Origin: Setophaga petechia
Lineage: Eukaryota > Chordata > Aves > Passeriformes > Parulidae
NCBI GenBank assembly: GCA_024362935.1
Contig: JANCRA010000003.1
Location: 40,361,291-40,425,290, forward strand
Direction of reading: 5' to 3'
DNA length: 64,000 nt
Part shown: positions 44,801-58,400 of the stretch, piece by piece
Numbering within the stretch: the first letter of the stretch is position 1
Layout: every line of letters begins with the position of its first letter
Position numbers and translations under genes: made by a program
Notes under the pieces: model-generated
What the model was told of the DNA's origin: nothing
The model's input: the letters and a program-made list of their open reading frames with translations, nothing else
The model's database searches: none

Positions 44801-47800
44801 AGCACTCAGGGAACCAGGAGGAGGATGCAGAGAATGCTGTCTCTGAAGATGAGGAAAGAAACAAAACAGCAGGAGCATGAGCAAAACTACTGAAGTGCCT
44901 GACTAAGAGGCTGTGGAGTTACTGTTAAAAGCATTTCCCATTGACTGTAAGAGCATAAAGCAGATGTTTATAGACTGGCTTTTTTGGAAATTAATTCTAA
45001 ATGGTTACTGTGGTCATCTCAGAGTGGCTGATGTGTTTTGGCATGGGTTTTTCAACATGGGAGGGACCAAAGCAGATTTGAAGTCTGTTTGTATTGTGAA
45101 GAGAAGGGTACAAGGAGAGAAGGTTGCAAGGGAGATCTGAGATCAAGGAGATCACCTTCATAAATGGAGTTGGTTACAGCAGGCGACCTTTTTTGTGCAA
45201 TCATCAATGAATGATCCCTTGAACAAGAAAATTAATGACCTGAATTGTGACTGAGACAGTCACATTGGACCAATCATGTAACTCTGTGACCTACAATGTA
45301 CATTTAAGAATTTGTCCCTTTAAGTTTGACTACTTTTTGTGATCTGTTTGAGCCAATGTATGTCCAACTCTGGCTGCATTTGAAAGTTGTTTATTCTGCC
45401 ATGTGGAAGGCATGATGGACCTGTGCATGAAACCCTGCAGAGTGAAAGCAGTGTCTTCCTGATGTCATGCATCAAATATTGCATGGGACAGACTGAGCTG
45501 CTGCAAATGCCTTATGAAACTCTTAACCATGCAGGAATTATTCCATGCTTTTCTGGTATGAGGCATGTGTTCATGCCTCAGCTGAGAATGCTTGTCCTGT
45601 GCCCCAGGAGGCACAGGGCCCTGGTTTTCCTCAGCCAGTCTTGCACTCCCTTCTGTAGTATCACTGGTACAAGTTAGTTCACTTATTTTGCTGCTATGGT
45701 CCTTTTAAAAGTGCTTTTTGAGTAGATTTAACTAAGATTTTCCTCTCTTAGTACAGTCAGTTGGCTGTGTTCAGATGGGCCAGCTGAGGTATTGCATTGA
45801 TACAGACAGGGACAGAGGCTTGTTGAATAATGGTATAATGTGAGTGGATTCAGCTAATTAGCACCTGCGTTTCTGTTCCTTTTTACTTTGTGCACGTGAA
45901 TGCTGTAATGGGCTGTCCCTGAGGACAAGTAGATAGCAAGTGTTTCCTGTCCATAAACGCCTCTGGAAATGCAGTGACAGCATTCAGCTCCTGCTGAGCT
46001 GCTCAGCACCTGTGAGCAGGAGTGGGACTTTCACTTGTGCTTCGAGTGCAGTGTGCTCTGGGTAGCAGAAACCCTTATCTTGCACTTCCATATTGCTGCA
46101 TGGAACAAAGGCCAGTGTAAAAACAAACCCATCCCATCCCCCCATGGGTATTTTGTTTTGCTTGTCTCTTCATGAACACTAATTTGCAGTGAGACAACCC
46201 AAGGCTGACAAAAGAGAGCTTTGTTGCATTCTGCTAGCTTAAAGAGTGACTAGGAGAGACTTCTTGACACACTTGCCATCACTGTCTAGACCTTTTCTAA
46301 GTTTTATCTTCTCTGGCTGCAGAGTTTGTGAGGTGCAAATCACCTCTGCTGAAAATGTCCTAAGGTTTCCATAGGATGAAATCACTCACTGCAGGTTCGA
46401 CTAAGACTCCTGATTTACAAAAGTGTTGCTGTATTCAGGTGGCTTCGGACAACTTTGAATTCTAAAAGCTGTGGCAAATACCAGTATGGGCAAATAGGCC
46501 AGCCTGGGCACTCACCTGCTCTGTATTGGGGTTTGCTGACCTGCCTGTTGTATCAGTGGGACTGTAAATGGGGCTGCACCATGAAACTTGAGCATCAAAA
46601 TGATGGAGAGTCAAAAATGTGGCAGAAAGTGAAAATATCTTTTGATCTTTAAGCGACCAGCTCATCATGTGATCCCACAAACCCTTCACATGTATGTAGT
46701 TAAGGTGCTAAATTGCAGCAGAGGGAAGTTAATGAAGGAGCAGGGGCTTAGGGTGCCCTTACACACAGCAGAACAACTGACAGATCAATTTCCTACAGTG
46801 CTGTTTAATTCCTCTAGGGGCTTTCTGCCAGCATTCAAAACCTTGTAAGCCACCTAATTCAGGAGTCAGTTTATTACAAATACTGAAGGATGCATTTAAA
46901 ACCTAATCCATGTACCTCTCTTGTACTATGGCTTGAAACCCAAACTATTTTTGTAACATTATAAGTTGTCAGTATCAGTAAATAAGATCTTTGGAAAAAT
47001 CCCAACCACCCCACAGAATCCCTTGGGACCACACTTCTCTATGTGTGGGTGAAGCTGCAGAAGTTGACAATGTCTGTATAAATTCATGGAGGGAATTGCT
47101 CTGGAGAAAGTATTTTTTCCTTTATGAGGTGAAATCAGTCCCCCAGAAACCATGCATTTGGTTTGGTTGTGACTTCTTATTCAGAATGCTGACAGTCTCT
47201 TGGGACTAAAGTGTACTGTTTGTTGACCCATTTAGTATCAAGATGTGCTTCACATTGATGGTTTTCAGAATGAGGGGAAAGATGGGGAAGTCAAATAAAA
47301 TGTTTTCCTTGTAGGTGTCCCTGTGGAAAAAAAGCCATTATGTCTTTGTTCTTCCCTTGTACTTTCCACAGGCATCCTGTTTACACAGTATTTCTCAAAA
47401 CATTTCTAGGTCAAATCAATCTTTTTTGTACCAGCTTTGACCTCACTCTTATTTATTTATGTGACCAGCTGTTCTCAAGATAAGTGATACAAAAGAGGGT
47501 AAGGAAGGGAGAGAAAGAGCAAAGGGAGGGAGCAGCAACTTTTCTGTCTTCTCTGCCTCTGTGAAATATACATGCAGCAAATAACCTGAAGGATTGTTTT
47601 TAATTCTCCCATTAACTAAGCTGCTACCAGAGATGAGGTTAGCTGGCATGAATAGTCACTTTTGACCACAGCTAGCAGTATTTATCTCCTTCCCATTGTA
47701 GGGACTGCAAGGTCCATAGCTGTGTGGAGTCCTGAAGATGCTCTCTGTGGAGTACAGCCATTATATTCTTGCCACTGGAAATCCATGGGATTATCTTGAT

Positions 47801-49224
47801 GCTTCAAATGTTCCTCCTTAAATGTTCCTCACATGACATTGCCATCAGACACATCATGCTTCCAGTTAAAGGAACATGTTTGGAATGCATGCTCTCTCCT
47901 CCACATTGCAGAACCTGGTTCCTCCTCAGTCTTGTATCCCTGGGGAATGTATCTTGAAAGATTCTGCTTCCTCCTACAGAAGTTTGATGCAAGTTTGGTA
48001 GGCTTGGTAATAATGATAATTCTTAAGATTAGAGCCAGCCACTTATGATGGTTGTCTTAGTAAGTAAGAAGAGTGAGCATCCCTAGAATCCACAAAAGCA
48101 CAGGCACCTTCAGAAAGTGTCAATTACTCTTTGTGGATGGTGAAAGTGACCTCCAGAGAACAATGTACTGCCAAAGATAATTTCTGGTATCCAAGATATC
48201 CTACCCTATTCACAAAGTTTAAGAAAAAGAAGTAGGATTATCCCAACTTTACAGATTAGATTGGAAGCAGAGTAAGTGTTAGTTAAATGTGTCAGAGCCA
48301 GGGTTTGAATCCTAATCATCTGAATCTCAGACTGGTGCTTTAGTCTCTAAAAAGGACTGATGTTCTGGAGAGGAAAAGCTTGCAGCAAAGTTGCAGCTTT
48401 GGGGAAGTGACTGGCCAGAAAAATGAGTGTTAGCCAAATGTTTTTCATTTTCATGTTTGTGTGAGAGAAGCTGTGCATGCTAATTTGGTAAAAATTCAAC
48501 TTCATCATTTAATTAAAAGTTGTTGTTATCTCAAAACTTTGCAGCACTCCCACATTTCTCCTGACAGCTTGGGCTGTGTGGCACAGACAAGCTAGGATAG
48601 TTTAAATGTCAAAATATGCTTTACATTCTTGTGTGTGTATATATATCAGTGCATTATTGAGTAAAATAAAACTATGCAGTGTGACAGATTACGTTTCTCT
48701 AATTGTCATCATTCTTTACATGAATTTGTGGCTGTCAAGAGAAATTTGCACTTCTGGAAGCATGGGGAACTTTGGAATCATTTATGCTGAAAATAAGGCC
48801 AGGCCTTGCCCTGTGTAACTCTTTCTTGAACATTGCTGGAGGTGGCTGAGCTGATTTGAATACATTTGGTTTTGAATGCTTTCCCTTGCTTTGCTAATTA
48901 CATACCAGGCTGTATTTCATGCAGAATTCTGACCATTTTTCTCTATTATCAATGATTTTTACTGTTCATGGGAATAAAGAAGTGGGAAGCTTGTTTGCTG
49001 AGGGAGCTGGTTCTTCCTGTGGTCCTGCTGGATGGCCCCTGCTGCTGTGATGTTTGTGGGGCAAGGAGCCGCTGCACCCCCATGAGTTAAAGAAGGTTTG
49101 AGTTCTGTTTTTGGAAGTGGATGTGAAGTTAGCCATAGGCTGGAACTGGGAATCTGTTAGCTAAGTTTTTCTTAAGCTGGAGAACCTGGACCAGCTTAGC
49201 AGAAGTTAAAGAAGCACTGGATTC
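38801..49224. other. Non-coding, mostly unique-looking DNA
   Basis: No gene supported. A GC-rich block at 41110-41310, an AT-rich stretch near 43005-43285 that looks like a conserved non-coding element, and a MIR-like fragment at 48236-48353 are the only points of structure. All open frames are short and unremarkable. Confidence 0.5.
48236..48353 (-). repeat. MIR-like ancient SINE, reversed
   Basis: On the plus strand the order 'attatcccaactttacagatt', 'gtgtcagagccagggtttgaatcc', 'ctcagactggtgctttagtct' matches a reversed MIR-type SINE: the reversed 'aatggggataat' tail, the core, then the tRNA-like end. Divergence is high, as expected for an old element. Confidence 0.6.
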
Positions 49225-49890
49225 TCCTGGAGCATGATTGCTGGTGGACAAGGGGCTGACACGACCCAGCACTTGCAGCTCAGAAAGCCAACAGTGTTCT
49301 GGACTGGTTCAAAAGTGTGGCCAGCAGGTCCAGGGAGGGGATGCTGCCCCTCTGCTCTGCTGAGGGCTCATGTGGAGCACTGCATCCAGCTCGGGTCCAG
49401 CACGGGAAGGACATGGACCTGTTGGAGCAGGTCCAGACGGGGCCACCAAGATGATTAGAGGGAAGGAGCGCCTCTCAAACAACGAAAGACTCAGAGAACT
49501 GGGATTGTTCAGCCTGGAAAAGAGAAGGCTTTGGGGTGGATCTAGTTGTGGCCTTCCAGGACCTGAAGGGAGCCCACAGGAAAGATGTAGAGGGACTATT
49601 TACAAGAGCATGTAGTGACAGGACAAGGGGGGATGGCTTCAAACTAAGAGAGAGTGGTTTTAGATCAGGTAGGAGGAAATTCTTTGCTTTGAGTGAGAGT
49701 GATAAGGCACTGGAACGGGTTGCCCAGAGAAGCTGTGGATGCCCCATCCCTGTCAGTGTTCCAGACCAGATTGGATGGAGCTCTGAGCAACCTGGTCTGG
49801 TGAAAGGTGTCCCTGCCTGTGCAGGGGGCTGGAACTAGGTGATCTTTAAAGTCTCTTCCAATCCAAACCATTGTATGAATCTATGATTAT
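49225..49890 (+). mobile_element. CR1 LINE 3' fragment
   Basis: Typical CR1 blocks follow one another: 'gtggccagcaggtccaggga', 'gtggagcactgcatccagctc', 'gaactgggattgttcagcctgg', 'ggcactggaacgggttgcccagag', then 'ggctggaactaggtgatctttaaagtc' and a final 'atgaatctatgatt'. Less diverged than most other copies here. Frames inside it on both strands are passengers. Confidence 0.92.
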
Positions 49891-52182
49891 TGCATTAGGT
49901 GTGTGTTAGGCAGGCTGAAGTGGTGTATGCACATCACCCATGGATATACTATTATGAGGTTGCTACAAGGAGCCACTGAAGAGCGTGAGAAAGGGAATGA
50001 AGTAATTAAGAGGCAGATTGAAACGAAGATGACTCACCTGATACCTTAGCCATAAATGTCACCAATAATTTCTAGCTAGGCAGAAATCAACAACTACTGT
50101 TTCAGCTGGCTTTCCTATTTCCTCTAAAAATATTTAATTTTGAGTTTTGTTTACTATGCAGGAGCCGTCATTTGTGTGCTGCATAGATCTAAAGCCATGT
50201 ATTGTCACTTAAGGGGACAGTATCCCCATCAGGGATACCGAAGGTGCCAACCTTGACACTAAAGTGTCTACTGTAATTAACAAGCTCAGACCCTGGAGAC
50301 CTTAAAACTGTGTGCTCTGGTTGCCAACTGGATCTCTGGGTTGAGAGACATTGTTGAAATGGCCAGTTGCATGTAGGAAATTAGAGACAGACAATGACAG
50401 GGGCTTCAGTAGCCCCTTAAGTTCCACATAGACACCTAGTCTTTTTTTGTAGCACATGTATCGCATGGACAGTCAGGAATTGCTGTGTTGGTTTCTCCAG
50501 ATTCCTTTACCTGGTTAGATACTCTGTTGCTTTGAGAGAAAATCTGGTATGGAATGCCACAGGCAGAATGCCCTTTCCTTGTCCTGCCCTTCTGGATGCA
50601 GATGGATGCCCTCTGTACCCTTGCAGCAGCAGCAGCCAGACAAACTGGTACACTTTCCTTCTGCCTAAAATGAAAGGAGAGCCTACTTCTGATTAAAATT
50701 CAGCCAGAGGCTCTAATGCTGTAGTATTAATAGTGGTCCTGGCCTTGACAAAAATAGCTGTTAAATGGGGAGTAAAAAGCTTTCTATGTTTGCCAGAGTT
50801 ATAATGGAAATGGTGGGGCCGTCATAAATACGATGTTCCTAGTTAAAATTATTATGGCTTAACAATTTTCCGATGCATTCCATTGGGTTATTTCCAGCAC
50901 ATTCAGGTCTCGGAGTTGTAAAGGCTTAATAGAAGATCTTGACAGTGAGTCTTCATCAGTTGCAGAGGAAAAGTAGGCAGTGTTTATGAAATACACTCAC
51001 ATTCTTTACTCACCACCTTGATGTTGCTGCTGTGCTCATTTGTTGTCATCTTTATATGTGTCAAACTCTCTCAGGAAACACTTGAACCAGTTTATGGCTG
51101 TGGATTGCTAAATTCAGTTGATGGTGTGGTGCACACTGTATGAGCCTAGCAATGCTCATGGCCTGTAAATAGACAGGTTGACTTCTCCTCATCCTCGGTG
51201 TTCCACAGAAGTGGCTGGAGCTGGGCCAGTCTACAATTCCTGAAGCCTGAGCATGATGATGCATCACTGATGCAAGTTACTACTTTTAGGAAAAATTAAT
51301 GTTTAGAAGGAATCAAACATGCATGGATTAATGCTGAACTGTGAAGCATGACCAGAAGTTGCATTTTACAGGTCTTTGTAGATGCCAAAGAACTCAGGGA
51401 AAATTCAAATACCAGCCTGTGTGATAATGGTAGAACAATAGTAGCTGAAAAAATGTACAAAATATTTTATTCCAAGCAGTAAAGTGAAATACTCTTCATT
51501 TATGATCCACACAGTAGGGACATGCATTTGCCTCTCTGTAGCTCCAGTTTGTAGCAGGAACTTGAACACTGGATGGCTCCCAGCTTTCATCAGTTGTTAA
51601 TTCTGTTTGTTGTTTCTCCAGAACAGAGGCTGAGCACTCCTCAATATTTTTTCATCGATTCCTAGTGGGCTTTGTAAGTGGAAGGAGACCCATGTTTGGA
51701 AGTTCTTCTGCTGATCTGCAGGAATATTACTTTTTTCTCATTTTTGTGTATTGTAGTAAAGGGAAAAGAACTGTTAATTTATCCTGAGGCCAAGAACTGC
51801 ACAAACCCTAGTGTGGCATTATGACCTTTGTAACTGTAGAGAGCATGTCGTTGAGTATGGAGGACTCCCCAGAAATACTGGACTGCTAATACTTGATTGA
51901 GGTTGCTTATCTCATACTAAAGAGACCAACTAGGTCTAGAGGAGCATTCCCATTTGCAATTAGCCAGTGTACCAGGAAATACCCTGCTGTTTATCCCTGG
52001 GTATCTCAGCTGACAAAAGAATGCAGCACAGCCATATCAGACAGCAATAGAGAGCCCCTGAATTCTCACCTCTTGTTTTGCAGGGTTGTGTATGAGATGA
52101 GGCTACTCAGTTGCTTAGTTAAATATATCCTGAAGTGCCTTTCTGAATCCACAGCCTTCTGTGTAGATTACTTTTATGAAGA

Positions 52183-52198
52183 AATAATAATAATAATA
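52183..52198. repeat. AAT microsatellite
   Basis: About five AAT units in a row. It is a simple repeat with no further context. Confidence 0.7.
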
Positions 52199-52910
52199 GT
52201 CCTAATAAAATATTTCTGCACTACTGTAAAAATAATGTATTTTTGCAGAGAAGGTGTATGACTGCATAAGCAAAAGAAATTGGATGTGTGTTTTATTGCT
52301 TATAGTCAGTGGCTTTTCCAAAGCTTATAAGCAAGCTTGGTATATAATGCCTTTGGGATCCCTATGTAGGCAATAGTGTTTGCTACTAACACCTTGGTTC
52401 TTTGTATTTTGGTAGCACTGGTGGTCTAAAGATTTACAGGCAGGGCTGTTATGTTTTACCAACCAACAGATATACCTACAGAAAGTCTTTGAGAACCAGT
52501 AAACTTGACAGGGGGGTGGGGGAAGCAGTGGAGAGTAATTATGATATGAGCACTTTGAGAAATGATGTCCCAAGAACACTTTGGTGCAGTGGGTAAACAG
52601 TTGGGAGACAAGAGCATGAATGTACATGCATGTCAGAATAAGCAGCATTTAAACTACTGTTTTGCTGGTGGGTGTAGTGTGTCTAGGGTGAGGCTGTCAT
52701 GCCCTGTGGCTGTGTGGGCTGTGGGCAGTGTGGATGACCATCAGGTTTTCTTTCAATACCTGCCTCTCCTACCAACTGCTCTTTTCCAGGCACCAGGTAG
52801 CAGCTGCCTGTTTGATCACCTGAGCTGCCTGCTACTGACTCTGTCTTGGATCCCACCCCCGGGTGATCAGACTTCTGCAGGGTCTGCTGGATGCTGGATA
52901 TGCCTCTCAG

Positions 52911-52962
52911 ATTTCTTTCTTGGCTAGTAAGGTTGCATTTCTTTCTTGGCTAGTAAGGTGTG
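52911..52962. repeat. 26-base tandem duplication
   Basis: Copies at 52911-52936 and 52937-52962 are nearly identical, differing only at the last few bases. A recent local duplication. Confidence 0.9.
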
Positions 52963-55900
52963 CTGCTGAGGAAGTGGCAGGATCCAACCTATCCACTTAG
53001 AGAGATGCCCTTTCCAGATTTGATCTATCACATGAAAGATAACCTGCTGTGAGTAATCAAGGCTCGGCTGTCTCCTTTGATCAGAGCTTCAGTTATTGAT
53101 CCTGTGTCTACACTGCACATAAATCATTCAGCTTTCACAGAAAAGAACATCGTGCACCAGTCTGGTGCCCTTTGGTCAGAATGGAGGATGTTTGCTGTCC
53201 TGGTTTTTAGCAGCATAGCTGAGAACCCACAAAAAGGCAGAAGCTGTGAGCTAACACAGCAACAGCTGTCTTCAGTCTTTGAGCCTGCTCTGAAAAATAC
53301 AGGGCTGGATGCTGCTGTTCTTGCTGTGCATGTTGGATGTAGTTAGGACTCCCAGGTGTGTGGCAGCCTTGGATTATATGAAATATTCTGCTGGATTTAC
53401 CTGGGGACAGTTGAAGCATGAAGTGCTGCACTGAATCAATACTGATACTCACAAATTCAAAAAATTTGTTGCTTTCTTAGTCTTCCTCTCTAGAAAACAT
53501 GGAAGTACTGAAAAAATATTTTTGCATAGCTATTACTATTTCTAAAAGAGGACTTTATCTTAAGGAAGGCACCTGCTATAAGTCACACAAGCTAAATAAC
53601 ATTTTAATTTCCACTGTTCAAAATTGAATTACCTGAGGAAGAAGAGGGTTTTTAAAATTCATTTTCTGTTGAATGATCTATGTGTGATTCCATTTAGAGA
53701 AGTTTGAAAGCTGAACATTTTTGTTACTGTCTTGTTATGATTATATTCGGTCCTGCATTTCCTCCCAATTTGTGTTCTAAGAAGCTGAGAAGAATTATGA
53801 ATGTGGTAACACAGGAGATTATTACATTGTTCAATAGGTGCTATGACATTTCTTATTTGTCTATGTATTTTAACAGTTTGCTGACATTTTAGCTCTTGAT
53901 CTGGGAATGTGTAATAAAAAGAGGTGATCAGAAAAGAAATTATAAAGATGGGAAAAAAACCCCAAGGCATGATCTAAGAAAGAATTTGAGGAGACTATCT
54001 ACAAGAATTTCTGAAAGAAACCCTTGATTTGATGCATTTCACATTATCTGACAAATAGCATATATATTTTAAAAAAGCAGCCAAAATTAAAGGTAAATAC
54101 AGGGGAGGTGGGCTGCAGTACTGAATTTTAAAGGTTGGCAATTTCTGTTGTTGGTTTGACATTTGATTGTTGCAGGGGATTTGGTGTTTCTGTTGCAAGT
54201 AGAATTAAGCTTTCCTGTGAACAGCATCTACAACACCAAGACATGCCCTCCAACTTCATTGTTGGACAGTGTTTTGTACCCAAAATGAGTGCCTTTAATA
54301 TTACAAGCACCTACAGTTTCAATAGCTGTAGCTCTTTTTGGCAGAACGTTCAGATGCAGATTAAATAGCTGTGCTGTAAGGTCTTGAGTTCATGCAGGAA
54401 GGCATTTGTGAGGCAGAGCAGCACTAGCACAGCATCCCTTTTCAGCAGTAGCTCAGAGCAAATGCTTAGGAAATAGTAGAAGAAATAAGACATACAGGGA
54501 TAATTGAGTGTTCTGACTGCTTAGAAGCCGACAGGCAAAATGACTGCATTGGTGCAAGCCCAAAGCAGAGGCACAGAGATACTGCTTTCAGTTCTCCTCT
54601 TTGGAACAGGATTAAGTACAAATATCACACTTGGAGCTGTTCCACATGAGCAGTCTGGATTTGAATCAGTGCAGGGGGATCAGTTTGAAGCCTCTGGCTC
54701 CCAAGCGGGGCTGATCCTGTAAGCATCCCTCTGAGGTGGGTAAGACTTCTGTTCTAGGCATGAGGCTGCAATGACATGAACACAAATTAAGGCTTAAGTT
54801 AGCAACTGTCCTGTGCTGTGATTGCAACGCTGGCTCACGGTGGCTGCCTGGGTGTTTGTCCTTCTCATGCCTCTGCATTTTGGATGGATAGCAAAAATAA
54901 CTATTTAGGATTATTAGCTCTTGAGGCTGCTGAAGAAGAGGAAGGAAAGAAATGTATGTTTGTGGGTGCCTTTTTGAGTTTGGTTTCTGTCTGAATGTGA
55001 GTGCAAAAGGTTTCTCAGGCACTTAGCTTGGGATCTAAACTAGAAATACATCTCCTCTTTAGGAAGCTCTCCCTTTCCCCTCCTTCTCCTGCACTCACAC
55101 CAGAGCAGTGCTGCAAAGTGGCAGCAGCTATTTCAGCTGTCAGGTCATTCCTCTCACTTTCTGTTCAAGCTGGATTCACAGCCTGGCTGTACTCCTTGAA
55201 GAATAACAGAAGGACCTGAAGATGCCTCTGAATTTCTACATTATAACTGCTATTTAAAATAATTTGATGTTCTCCCTGAAAATTGAACTATAAAGTTGAT
55301 GAATTGGTTTCAGATTCTTTTTTTTCTGTTGGTCTTCAGTTGCATGGACTGTTTAACACCAGTGATGGATAGTTTCATTACAGTTCTTGTCCTATAAGCA
55401 TATAGGATCTTTATGAAAAAGTGATTTAGGATTTCTTCATGATGCCTGAAAAGGTCATAAAAGATGCCTTGCATGGTGCCAATCCTCAAAAGTGAGATGA
55501 GTAGGATGGAAGAACAAAAACTTTAAAACCTGTTGGAATTTGGCACCCTAAATTGCTACTTTTTAAATTTATTTCCTCTCCATCTTTCTTTCTCATATAT
55601 TAAAACCTCTCTGGTAATTGTGATGGAGACTGCTACAATACTTTTTGTGATTTATTTTTTGATACTGGAAATTTTTTTCTGTACTTCTTGTAGGGTTTTT
55701 TCCTTTTTTTATTTGACCATTGAATCCAAGCCAGGCATAAAATTGAGTACAGAAGGGAAAAGCTTGTCTTTCTAAGTGGCAAATATTTAAATAACTATTT
55801 TAAATTCTTCATTTAGAAACAAACCAGCAAATGTTGAGACCCTCACAGATGGCCTCATATTGCTACTCCCTGTTTTAGGCACTCCTCTGGCCATCCCTCC

Positions 55901-58255
55901 ACATTCATTGCTGTATGAACCAGTGAGTTCAGCTGGGAGAATGGTGAATAATTTCCTGTCTGGTGTTAGCAGTCTCCAAAACAGCCAGATTAAAAATTCA
56001 TGGAGGTTATCTTGACTCTTCACTTTCTGGTTTTCAAAAAGCTTGAAATTTGCTGAATAAGGTATTAAAAGCAGAAGCTATTATCAGACAGTCTTGGGTT
56101 TGTATTAGTGTATGGTTTTTCCTCCCTTTTGAATTCTATTTGGTAGTATGAAAGGAGAACTTTAAATATTCTGCTGAAAAGGAATGGGTTTTATACAGTC
56201 TTTTTCACTTTCTCTTATTTGTGAGAGCCAATAACTTGAGGCACTGTCCTTGAACTAGTAGTAATTTAACAGGTAGGAAATATGTACTTCCTAATTCCTA
56301 GGTGAAAAGTGATAAAAACTGTGAAGTTACTTGCACAGGGGTTTTGTTAGCTAGACTTATTCTCTCCTGGCTTTTTGTAGCTGATAGAGTTTCTGGTGCT
56401 CACTGCAAATGGAAGGGACTTCTGGAGAGTCAGCTCATTGCAGAAATAGCAGCAGGCTGTTCGCTGAGAATAATCTCTCACAGAGACATTAATTCACAGC
56501 ACCAGTGTTTCTTCTGCTTTATTTCCCCCAGAGCTGTGTTAAAGTGGCTCAGCCTTCTGGATGTTACAAGCTTGTATTGCTCCTTTAACCTTCTCTGAGC
56601 TTTAGGTTGTTGGTGTCAGATCTGACCCACTTTAAGATGTGTTTCATGTTCTTTTACACACTCTAATTGTAGCTTTCTTCTTACCCAAGTGGTATCCTTC
56701 TTTTCTGTTTTCCTTGCACTCTCCACCTACACTTTCTCAATAGTCTCTCTGTAAGTATGAAACAGCAAAGGGTGGATTCCCAGTACCAGGGTCTTGCTTA
56801 AAAGGGACAGATCCTTCCAAGTTGCAGAACCAGTCTGTGTGATGCTAGAGGCACCCAGTTGTTGAGTGATATGAAATAATCCTGTAATTATTCCATTACT
56901 TTTTCCTAAATAGAATATCTCCAGAATGCCTACTGCCCCAGCTTTGGGTGTATCTGGTCACAAAATTTGTCTGTAAGTTACATGTAGCATTAAGGTTACT
57001 CCAAGTGTTTGTGTGAACTGTAGCTTCCATTGCAGCTGCCTTTTGAAGGGACCTTACAGAGGGGTTGCTGCCCTTCATTAGGAAGCTTGGTTGATTATGG
57101 CCTTTGCTGCTTGTTGGTGACCATAACTGTCTTCCTATGACCTTGGCAGTCTCATCCTTTGCACAATATTTTTTATATTGTCCTTGAAACTCCAGATGGC
57201 AGTGACCATTTTCTGTGATGCTGTTGATTCTTATCTCAACCTTCATATGCTTCCACAGTTTAAGTACTAATAATTGACTGTTGTCAGTAGGTCTTTCAGT
57301 TTTGCCTTGTTCCTCTTGTGTTTCAACCACCTATTTCTGAGAAATGCCTACAGTTACTTTTCATTGTCTAAAGCAAAATATGAGCAAGTAAGTGAGTCTG
57401 CTGATTCTCAGGTATTTGGACCTCTTATGTATGTCCAGCTATGCATCTGTGGACTGTTCACTGCGTAAGTAATTATATAATGAGTTGATAATAGTTGATT
57501 ATGTAAAAAAAAAAATTAGTTGGTTTTTATTGTTATTTATACCTCCAGTATTTTTTATTTCTGAAGTACACTTGTAGAATGCTGTAGGCTCATGACAGCA
57601 GAGTTGGGAAGTTTCAGGTGGTCAGTATTCTCTGTAAAATCTTGAAAAGTTACTTCAGGTGTCTGCCTTTGATTTATCGCTAATTTTTTATGTAAGATAA
57701 TTCCATATTTCAGAATATTTTATATATAAAACCATTTTAGTCTTTTTGTGAATTTTTTGGGATTGCCTGACCTTGTGATTTTTCCTAAAGCCATTGTGAT
57801 TTTGTTTGACACGTAATGATTTTTATGTGCGTCTGCAGCCTGTCAGCTGAAGATGTGAGCACGTATTTGTTAAATGCAGGCTGGGGTTGGTGGTGTACAA
57901 GACAAACCATATAGGCAGTCATTGCTCTGAGCTAATCTTATCTCCCAGAGCAAAGCATTTCTGAGGAATTTCTAATTTTGACAACTGGGATCAAATGTCT
58001 GACTTCTGAGGGCTGACAATAATGCCAGGGCTGTGCTGCTTTGTCCTGTTGGTAGCAACTGTGCAGCTAAAACCCCCACTAAATGCCAGGGAACCGTGCA
58101 TCTTAGCTGGTCAGGTTCAGGGTGGGTGTGTGTGCAGGGTAAGGCATCAGCTTCAGCAGTCTTTATGGGGCAGAAATGCTGTGGCTGCTCAGGGGTAAAA
58201 ATAGTTCTGGGTTTTCAATGGCTGCATTCCATGGCTGGAGCCTGAAACCATGAAT

Positions 58256-58400
58256 CAGGGCTCAGCTCTCGGTCTGAGCGAGACCAACTGCGGGAGCGGT
58301 GCAGACACCCTGAGGGGAGCAGCTGGCCGACATGAGTCCGAGCCCAGCTCCGCTGATACTCTGGGAAGGACCTGTGCTGCTTGTACACTCCCAGCAAGGT
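58256..58400 (+). promoter_or_regulatory. CpG cluster with a donor-like end
   Basis: Seven CpGs fall within about 100 bases, in a window where CpG is otherwise rare. About 40 bases later 'agcaag/gtattg' at 58398 resembles a splice donor. This would fit a small CpG promoter with a first exon of a non-coding RNA, but no TATA, initiator or partner exon was found. A GC-rich repeat remnant is an alternative. Confidence 0.25.

Noticed and set aside
45246..45264. Short palindrome beside a CCAAT word, considered as an LTR piece
   Set aside because: Eight-base arms only, and no other LTR signals in order.
56896..57330. 144-codon minus-strand frame
   Set aside because: Low-complexity mixed composition, no recognisable motif and no neighbouring exon signals.
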